Source of the DNA: Phaeoceros laevis
Lineage: Eukaryota; Anthocerotophyta; Anthocerotopsida; Notothyladales
Assembly: GCA_049999765.1 (NCBI GenBank)
Contig: JBNGIQ010009460.1
Span: 1-50,563, forward strand
DNA length: 50,563 nt
Direction: 5' to 3'
Each line of letters starts with the position of its first letter. The stretch's first letter is position 1. Below the pieces are notes generated by a model that did no database searches, was not told where the DNA came from, and was given only the letters and a program-made list of their open reading frames with translations. Both the position numbers and the translations under genes were made by a program. Shown piece by piece: positions 43,225-50,563 of the stretch.

Positions 43225-45351
43225 ATGACGAGCAGGCAGCAGGCCTCGAGCGCAGCAGGCACTGCTCCGCGGCACAGGCCCAAGCGGCCTCCCTCCATGG
43301 CCGACTTCATCATCCAGTTCCGGTGGATTTTCGTCATCCCGTTCCTGCTGCCCGCCTCCTTCCTCTTCTACCAGTTCATGCGCTCGCGGGCCTCCTTCCA
43401 CGCCTTCATCTTCGGCGCCCCCACCGAGGCGAGCCACCGGCGCAAGGTGCAGATGGTCCAGGACAAGGTGGCGGCGCGCAAGCCGCTGGAGTCCCCGGGC
43501 CTCATCTGCACCGCCCGCAAGCCGTGGCTGGGCATCTCCATCCGCAACTCGGAGCACAAGCGGTGCAGCTTCAAGTACCCCGTGGACCTGGACCACCTGG
43601 CCAGCGTGGTGTGGATCGACTCCGCGGCGCGCCTCATCAAGTGCGAGCCCATGGTGACCGTGGCGGAGGTGAGCAGGGCCACGCTGGCGCACGGCCTGGC
43701 GCCCGAGGTGCTGCCGGAGCTGGACGACCTCACCGTCGGCGGCCTCATCAACGGCTACGGCATCGAAGGCAGCAGCCACATCTACGGCCTCTTCGCCGAG
43801 ACGTGCACCGCGTTCGAGCTGGTGTTGGGGGACGGCAGGATGGTGCGCGCCACGCCGGACAACGAGTTCGCGGACCTGTTCCGGGCGGTGCCCTGGAGCC
43901 ACGGCTCCTTGGGCCTGCTGGTCGGGGTGGAGTTCCGCCTCATCCCTGTCAAGAGGTACATGCGGGTCACCTACACTCCGGTGGAGGGGAGCTTGAGGGA
44001 CATCGGAACCGCCTTCAAGGACTTGTTCTGCCCCCGGGACATGGACCAGGATAACAAGGCCAAGGTAAATTCTTCTTCTTCACAATGTCTGCTCTGCTCA
44101 CCAATTTCATGAAGAACGATCGATGATTTCAAAAACCAAGCTTGCTTCCCTGGCTGCAGGTGCCTGATTTTGTGGAAGGCATTGTCTACTCCGACACCAC
44201 GGCTGTCATCACCACGGGCAGGTATGCCAGCAGGGAAGAGGCTTGCCGCCGGGGCAACAAGATCAACAACATCTCCTGGTGGTTCAAGCCCTGGTTCCAC
44301 GACCACGCCCGGACTGCTCTCGACAGGGGCGCCTTTGTGGAGTACGTGCCTGTTCGTCAGTATTACCACCGCCACACCCGCTCGCTGTACTGGGAGGGAG
44401 GCCTGGTGGTTCCCATGGGCAATCACCCCTTGTTCCGTTTGCTGCTCGGCTGGCTCATGCCTCCTAAAGTAAATACAGTTTGAGCTCCTGTTCTGGAATT
44501 TTTGCATCCCGTGTTTGTTTTCGTAATTCTGTCAAGTAACTGTCATCTTTTGCTCTTGTTGGTTGTTTGTTGTTGCCTGTACAGGTGAGCATGTTGAAGT
44601 TGACAACCTTCCCCGCCATCCAAGAGTATTACCAGCAGAGGCACGCCTGTCAGGACATGCTCGTGCCCAATCACAAGCTGGAAGACTGCTTGGAGTTTTG
44701 TCACGACAACTTTGAGGTAACATAAACACCGCTCAAGATTCTCAGGCAAGCGCTTGCAAGCTTCTACTTGAAGAATGTACGTAGTATTGAACTCGTTTGA
44801 CTGTTGTTGACTGCCCACTGTGAGTGCATGCAGACCTACCCCCTCTGGCTGTGCCCTCACCGCCTCTTCAGGTCCGAGTACCCCACCATGGTCGAGACCG
44901 AGCCAGGTTACGAGCTCAACATGCAGCCCGGTGACACAGACTACGCTCAGATGTGGTGCGACGTCGGGATCTGGGGCGTGCCTGGGCCTGTGCTCCGACA
45001 GGAGGTTTGGGATGGGGCGGAAGCTACCAGAGCGATGGAGAGCTGGCTCACTGCAAATGGCTCCTACCAGTGCCTCTACGCTGTGATTGAGCAGACCGAG
45101 GAAGAGTTTTGGAGCATGTTCAACCCCACACTCTACGAGCAAGTCCGCCAAAAGTAACAACAACTCCCAATCCTGCCCTCAACCAAGCTGCTCCTGTAGA
45201 CCGTAAGTTGTTGGCCACTGGTTTATCTCTCACTGCTGCTCATGTCGTTCTTAGGTACGGAGCAGAAGGCGTGTTCATGCCCGTCTACTACAAGGTCTCC
45301 AGCAGCAAGAAGGGAAAGGCAGGTGCAGCTGAACCCAAGAAATGTGACTGA
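43225..45351 (+). CDS. DWF1: Delta(24)-sterol reductase, DWARF1/DIMINUTO
   Basis: Five exons: 43225-44064, 44160-44468, 44585-44716, 44834-45153, 45255-45351, giving 565 residues, close to the roughly 560 usual for the family. It is an FAD-dependent membrane enzyme that converts 24-methylenecholesterol toward campesterol in sterol and brassinosteroid biosynthesis at the ER. A single N-terminal membrane segment spans about 34-52 (WIFVIPFLLPASFLFY). The FAD-binding PCMH region contains the family signature ELDDLTVGGLINGYGIEGSS followed by HIYGLFAE. Later blocks match DWF1 closely: DFVEGIVY, NKINNISWWFKPWF, YYHRHTRSLYWEG, GWLMPPK, WLCPHRLF and GDTDYAQM. The start is the first ATG that gives a DWF1-like N-terminus; the open frame extends upstream without similarity. 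Confidence 0.95.
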
Positions 45352-45759
45352 AGAGGAGCCTTGGAGTCACTCCAGGAGTCACCCTTGCTGTTCTGATGAT
45401 CAGTTTCACTCACAGAACAAGCAGTTTTTGTCAGAGCTGGCACCCTGATCAATGAGGAGATGGTAGTTTAGTTGCTGCTTGAGCCCAGCCTCGCGGCAGT
45501 AGTACTTGGTAGTAATCCGTGTAGTAGTAAGTAGTACAGAATGTTGGATAGCAGGGTCGGTCTTCTCCTCTACCTAGATCTGCATGGATGGTTGTGTTGC
45601 CCACCATCCCCGTTACAAGTGCTGCAACCGTTGCATTTTCCCAGACTGGTAAGTAGCCCCTGCAGACTGCACTTTAGTAGGTAAGGTATGAAAGGTCACG
45701 AAAGACTCCATGATGTTGCCCTGCTGTTTCGAAGCTTCATCATCTCCTTGAATAATCCA
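45352..45759. other. Convergent 3' region between DWF1 and SHR
   Basis: No gene. Contains the 3' UTRs of both neighbours. Confidence 0.5.
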
Positions 45760-47635
45760 TTATACTGTTTTCCAGGCTGATGCAAACACCGCAAGTTGCT
45801 GCTTCCATGTGAGGTAGAGTAGGCAGCTCTCCGGAGGGCTCTCCTCTGGGCTGCTTGCCAGACCCCACCCTTCTCGGTACCGCTTCAGAAGAGCTCTCAC
45901 ATCATCAATCACGTCGTCATTGAAAGGGAACGCTGCAAAGCCCGCAGCAGAGAGCCTTGACCCCCACTGACTCCCCTTCTCTTGCCAAAACGACCTCTCA
46001 GCATCATCACAGGCCAACATGCTGACCATAGCTCGACCAGAGTTGCGTTCTATCACGAGCCTCTCGTTGCTCACCCGAGGCAGGCTGTCCTCCAGTGAGT
46101 CGAACAGCAACGAGTAGAAGCGGAGGGCTTCGCTGAACCCGTCCAACGAGGCAGGCGAAGGCCCCGAAGCAGCCTCCGAGCTGCCCGCCCGGTCCTCGCC
46201 GGAGTCGGACCAACTCTTAGCTATTTGGAAGTTCACAGCTGAGGAAGACAAGTCCACTTCATGTTCCACGAGAGTCACAATCTTAGGGTCCATGCTCCGC
46301 ATTGTTGCCAACAGGGTGTTGCGAGGGCTCATTCCGGGAACCGGGTTCCCCGCCTCGTCCTGCTCGGCCTTGTGAGGGGACACTTCGTGGAGTATCTGGA
46401 TGCAGTTGATGGCCAGTGCCTCTCCTGGGCGCAGGTTTAAGCTGGACGGATTAAGCTTCTCCAGCTGCGGTTGCTGGAGGACAGCAAACTCGAACGGGAC
46501 TCCCATCAGGCGAGCAAATTTTTCGAGCCGGCCCCCTATCTGGCGCATCACCTGCGCAGAACAAGATGGTTGCTTAGCTGGAAGCCTGAACTGGAGGGGC
46601 TGAGCTCTGATTTTGGTAACCTCGAGTGAGCCAGAAAATAATAATGGACACAGGCCAAGGGGAGTTTACCTTCATAGCGGACTCCTCCGCCGAGCCGATG
46701 ACGGTGGTGAGCCTGAGGTGCGGGGCTCCCTCTGGCCTGGTTGCCAGAGACTCCAGCAAGGTTGGCCACTGCGTGCAGAAAGTGTTGCTCACATCCACAA
46801 TGTGGACATGCATTTCTCCCTCGAAGGCTTCCAAAAGCGCACCGTTGGCAGCCACATGACCGAAGGTGGTCCAGGGGCTGGCCTCCTGAAACTTGAGGAT
46901 CATCTTCCTCATGGAGTCAAAAGAGTAGGTGCGGGCCGCTGTGGTGCACAGAATGTGGTAACACCTCGCCCCGGTGCCTGTCACTTTGCAGAACAGGGCC
47001 TGGAGCATGTAAGAGGCAAGCCGCTGGTCGCAGTCCCCGTAAGGAGACGCCAGCTCGTTCATCACCCACATTATGTGCTGCACCCTGGCACTCTGGCTCG
47101 CGGCCATCGCCTTGGCACATTCCATCACCAGATTGGCTGCCCAGTGCGGTGACATGCCCGCCTCCGCTGCTGCCGAGCTCGTCCCTGTCCCCGAGGCAGC
47201 GGCACCTGGTGGAGGCCCGAAGAGCGCTTCCGCAGAGTACCCCGCAGTGAGCTCCGCCAGCATGCTGTGAGTGCTGGAGATCTCCAGCTTGGGGGCAACC
47301 AGCACCGCCATGGCCTGCTGCTGTGGCTGGTCTGACGGAATGCTGATGGTCAGCGCAGGGCTGCTCTTCTGCCCAAGCTTGCCTGGGAGAGGGGGCCTCC
47401 CAGACCCCACGCTGCCTGGCCTCGCATTTCTTGGGGAAATCCTCGCATCCTGCTGTTGTTCCAAGGCAATTTCCTTGCCCAAGTCTTTGCTGCTGCTGCT
47501 GCTGCTGCTCCCAATAGCCCCCGCAGGCCTGAACTCCTCAAACCTGAACTGCCGTGACCGCATGGTTGCTGAGGTTGCTGGAATTACTTCCTGTGCTGCC
47601 TGGGAACCTCCAGCTCCAAGCGGCGGATTCTCCAT
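45760..47635 (-). CDS. SHR: GRAS transcription factor, SHORT-ROOT type
   Basis: Two exons on the minus strand, 47635-46670 and 46551-45760, joined in phase 0 (AMK then VMRQIGGR), giving 585 residues. SHR-type GRAS proteins act in the nucleus with SCARECROW and control asymmetric division and ground-tissue or leaf patterning. The N-terminal 180 residues are variable, with a serine run encoded by a CTG repeat near 47490-47512. The GRAS domain shows LHR1 ([16 protein letters not shown]), the SHR-specific LNELSSPYGD-like sequence ([18 protein letters not shown]), [20 protein letters not shown] (VHIID motif), [29 protein letters not shown]-region [16 protein letters not shown], and a terminal SAW motif (FASAWKTV). 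Confidence 0.93.
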
Positions 47636-48495
47636 GCGGCAGGCATCTCACGCTTGAGATGCCGTCAAGAAGAAAGACAAGAAGCTCTTAAGGATCGTCA
47701 GACATTCTCTGCACCTGCGCTTGGATAGGAGGAACAGAAAGGCAGGAAGGATCCCACAAAGCCGGGGCGGCATGGCTTCTTCTGGCCGGTTCCAAGTCTG
47801 GTGCTCAACTGGACCGTCAGCTGTGCTTGCCTGCCCGTCTGCAAGTCTGCTGCCTGCGCCTGAAGCCTTGTCGTCAGGCTAATAATCATTTCTTTCAAAT
47901 GCCGAACGCCTTAGCTGGAAACGGCATCTCAAGAGGAGATGCCACATAGCAAGAGGAGATGCCACACATGCTCCCCCATTGGTCAACCAGACTTTCTATA
48001 TCGAGTCCCAACTTCTGGCTTCGAGATACCATGCACCCAACCTGGACACTCTGGCCCATCATTCCAGATCCTTGTTGCAGCGTGAGCATGTCTAAGACCG
48101 AATGACCAGTATCCCAAGTCGTTTTTTTAATCGAGGTTCCACTGTTTGCTGTGCCACAAGGAGGAACTGGCATCCGCGTCAGCATAAGGGCTCTGCTCCC
48201 AGACGATCCACTTCTACACGCCTCTCGCAGCTGAGCTGTGTGTGAAGGAAAGATAAGGTTAATGGCGACCGCATTGTAACCACTGAACGTTTCCACATTG
48301 CAACTGTAGACTGTACAGTACATAGAGGTTTTCCATTTCTGTCAAAATCTTGCTCTCGTGCTAGTCTACCTCACACATGTAACCTGTGGGCTGGGCCTAT
48401 AGCCTAATACAGATGTCAGAGTTCTTTGACCAGTTTGCGACTCACCGAGCTGTGGCCCCATAATTTGGCACTTGCCGTCACATGCCATATGTACC
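47636..48495. other. Region between SHR and the SKA2-like gene
   Basis: Upstream side of SHR and downstream side of the SKA2-like gene. A 142-codon open frame on the minus strand (47895-48323) follows a possible splice acceptor but matches nothing I recognise. A short direct repeat (agaggagatgccacata/c) lies at about 47930-47970. Confidence 0.5.
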
Positions 48496-49401
48496 TTATT
48501 TACTTGAGCTGTTACCTGCACATGGCCACAGCAGAGGTTTATGCAAAAATCTCGTGAGTCGACAGCTCTGCTTCTCTGAGGAGACGGCACTTGTCAAACC
48601 TCCTTGTAGGCTGAGATGAGACTCCCACTCGTTGAGGACCTGGCGACACGGCCACAAGCAGCTCATCAAAATGACACAGGCCCTACCAGCAATCCCACCT
48701 GCGAAACAAACTCTAAATTCTAAACCTACATCTGTGAAGGATCCAAAAACTGCATCAGCAGCATCATCCTCTACAGCCAGACCAGCTCGTGCTTGCAAGC
48801 TACGAAGTAGCCTTCTGTTAGAGGTTAGGCTTTCTCTCACGGTATCAACAAGATCCTGGATTTTCCACATAACGAAACAGATCAGGCCATGGCATTTCCA
48901 GGTGAGACAATGAGACTGTGGAAATCAGACACCCCAAAAACATGACTTGCTCCAGAGAATACCTGTTTCGCAGCAACAAGCTTTCCGCATTCCTTCTCTA
49001 CCAGAGGAAGCTCTTCCTGAACCTTTTTGATGCGGGACAGCGTTTTCAAAGGGTTCCCCTGCGAGCAGACGAGGAATAAGAGATCGAACAAATAACAGGC
49101 ACTGCAAGACATCTCACCGGGCAGCTGTTCTGTGACGAATGCACTAGAAGGCAGCTGCTCACCGAATCCTCGTAAACTGTAGAGAACTCAAGCTCCAATT
49201 TATGTTGAACAAACTGCACCAGCACATGCCGCAGACCTCAGAACAGTCAATGCAACCAACAGGATGCCTGCTCTAACCCTATCCTTGCACTTGGCAACGA
49301 AAACACATGAACACAGATACTTGTGTCAGTGCTCAGCTCACCGCCAGAGTGGAATGCGCTTTCCGAAAGCGAGCCTCCACGGCGTCTAAGGCGTTGTCCA
49401 T
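48496..49401 (-). CDS. SKA2: SKA2-like spindle and kinetochore-associated protein
   Basis: Five short exons on the minus strand: 49401-49342, 49213-49163, 49058-48963, 48855-48730, 48639-48496. All are GT-AG and phase 0, giving 158 residues. SKA2 is a small coiled-coil subunit of the Ska complex that couples kinetochores to spindle microtubules. The segments match plant SKA2 in order: MDNALDAVEARFRKAHSTLA, VQHKLELEFSTVYED, GNPLKTLSRIKKVQEELP, KLVAAKQDLVDTV, NRRLLRSLQARAGL, DDAADAVFGSFTD and VLNEWESHL. The C-terminal 35 residues after SHLSLQ do not resemble the family and may instead be an unspliced intron, so the true 3' end could lie further left. Confidence 0.72.
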
Positions 49402-50208
49402 CACTCAAAAAAAAGCAGCGACGAAATTTTGAAGTCCAATGAACCGCCACACTCTACGACTATGGCCGCGGTTGCGACATGATGAGTCCAGCGTGTTCCG
49501 TTGGGGTGACAGTGCTGTCCAAATTTGAAGGAAGGTTTTCCTACTATACACGGAGCAGAAACCACCGAGAAAACCCTTGAGATGGGAAGGTACTAAAGGC
49601 CCATCCGTTGGAGTGCGCGAGCGCGAGCTGGAAGCTCAAATCTCGCGAGCGGCCAGCAAATCAGCAGGCAAGAGTGCGTACTCCTGAGCGGTGGAGGACG
49701 CAGGACTGAGAAGGAAATCTGTCGCATGTTATTGATGATGAGCCTGCCAGTGCTTACCATGAACGGCGGCAAACGAACATTCTTCCGAGCAACACCGTAG
49801 GGCGAAGAACTCGACAGGGGTAGATGAGTCTGCACGAGCTCCAACCCGTCAATTCCTTAGCTTCTCATCAGGACTGCCGTTGCTTTCAAAAAACAGCAGA
49901 TCGATATCTGTTGCCTGACAAGTGGATGGTAAGCCAGACACATTTTCTTCTTCCATTTGCCTGTAGAGATGCAAGGTCAAGTTCCACTGGCCCTACTAAG
50001 CATGTGCATTCGGCATGTCGTTCCATGACACAACCGTCCCGAGAGAACCCTTGGAACACTCTCTGTGATCCCTGATATTCCCAAGCTTACCACCCAAAAA
50101 AATGATCCGTAACGTAGCCTTTCCTTCGAGCAGCACCATGGACTGCTTTCAGTGCCTCAAGTGAATTGTGCTATCAATGCTATCATAAGCCTTCCATACC
50201 ACTAAAAT
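49402..50208. other. Intergenic, no gene
   Basis: Should hold the SKA2-like promoter and the 3' UTR of the last gene. Nothing else recognised. Confidence 0.5.
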
Positions 50209-50549
50209 TCACTTGAGTTTTTTATTTGGGGGGTAAAAGGTGCCTGGGTCGGAGCCACGACCCCGCTTCTTCAATTTCCTGGTGACTTCGAGGTACTGCA
50301 GCAAAAACGGCAGGTGCCTATGTACAGTTTTCCCAGAAATATCTTGACCCCATGGCAACTTCTGGGCAAATCTAACCAATGCATCCTACAAAAAAAACAA
50401 TTCATGCATAAATACAAGTTTTCAATAAACACAACTTCTGAATAAACACAACTTGCATAAAATACCGCTTGTGCTTGCAATTTACCAACCTTCAATTCTT
50501 TGCTTCGCAAAGACATGCATGCCTGAGAGGTATGTAGCTCCCGTGAAAT
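50209..50549 (-). CDS. 3' terminal exons of an unidentified conserved-looking gene (partial)
   Basis: Two minus-strand exons, 50549-50490 and 50385-50209, with good GT-AG borders and phase 0. They encode ISRELHTSQACMSLRSKELK joined to DALVRFAQKLPWGQDISGKT and a basic tail (VTRKLKKRGRGSDPG, then FYPPNKKLK) before the stop. The composition (helical, charged, tail resembling a nuclear signal) and a precise acceptor after a long pyrimidine run argue that this is real. I do not recognise the family. The 5' part lies beyond the right edge. Confidence 0.55.
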
Positions 50550-50563
50550 CTGAACAGGTGCTA

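Noticed and set aside
43096-43902. 268-codon minus-strand open frame and a 280-codon plus-strand frame (43212-44054)
   Set aside because: Both are shadows of the GC-rich first exon of DWF1, whose frame is confirmed by strong family similarity.
47895-48323. 142-codon minus-strand open frame downstream of the SKA2-like gene, preceded by an acceptor-like cacacag
   Set aside because: Could be a 3' exon, but it shows no similarity to the SKA2 C-terminus and no conserved motif, so it was not annotated as coding.

Overview
This is nuclear DNA from a land plant. It carries several PLS-class pentatricopeptide repeat (PPR) RNA-editing factors with DYW deaminase domains, a SHORT-ROOT GRAS factor, a DWF1/DIMINUTO sterol reductase, a plant-type ATRIP/SUV2 checkpoint gene and a SKA2-like kinetochore gene. 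Introns have GT-AG ends and are short (about 75-230 bp). The many near-identical DYW editing factors fit an early-diverging lineage with heavy organellar C-to-U editing, such as a lycophyte, hornwort or moss. I cannot name the species. The sequence is a draft with eight N gaps; several lie inside repeats and some clearly have placeholder lengths.

Layout. 0.6-15.6 kb (+): three intronless tandem PPR-DYW paralogues, called A, B and C here. Each has an N-terminal block that I recognise as the PDF motif of the plant OSB (organellar single-stranded DNA-binding) proteins, ahead of the PPR array. About 2.9 kb carrying a decayed nuclease-kinase gene has been inserted into the 3' flank of B, and a Tourist-like MITE sits in the 5' flank of C. 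16.9-28.7 kb (+): three more tandem paralogues, D, E and F, with conserved introns. They also carry a PDF motif, here split by a phase-0 intron, but have no PPR repeats. E and F continue into a long tyrosine-punctuated low-complexity region of the [G/S]Y[G/S] type and end in a complete DYW deaminase domain. D has different repeats and no DYW. 29.1-32.9 kb (-): a long PLS-class PPR protein that stops at the start of where a DYW domain would be.

33.6-38.4 kb (+): a 14-exon ATRIP/SUV2 gene that I could assemble with consistent phase throughout. 38.4-43.2 kb: no gene; it holds a hAT-type MITE and a patch of nested tandem duplications. 43.2-45.4 kb (+): five-exon DWF1. 45.8-47.6 kb (-): two-exon SHORT-ROOT. 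48.5-49.4 kb (-): five-exon SKA2-like gene. 50.2-50.5 kb (-): the last two exons of an unidentified gene running off the right edge.

Interpretation. The notable content is the left 33 kb: a local cluster in which an ssDNA-binding-type motif is combined in two architectures with the RNA-editing cytidine deaminase domain. One architecture has its own PPR RNA-address domain, the other a FUS-like disordered domain and no RNA-address domain. A neighbouring PPR protein has the converse composition: RNA address but no deaminase. This suggests, but does not prove, an editing system with separable targeting and catalytic parts.
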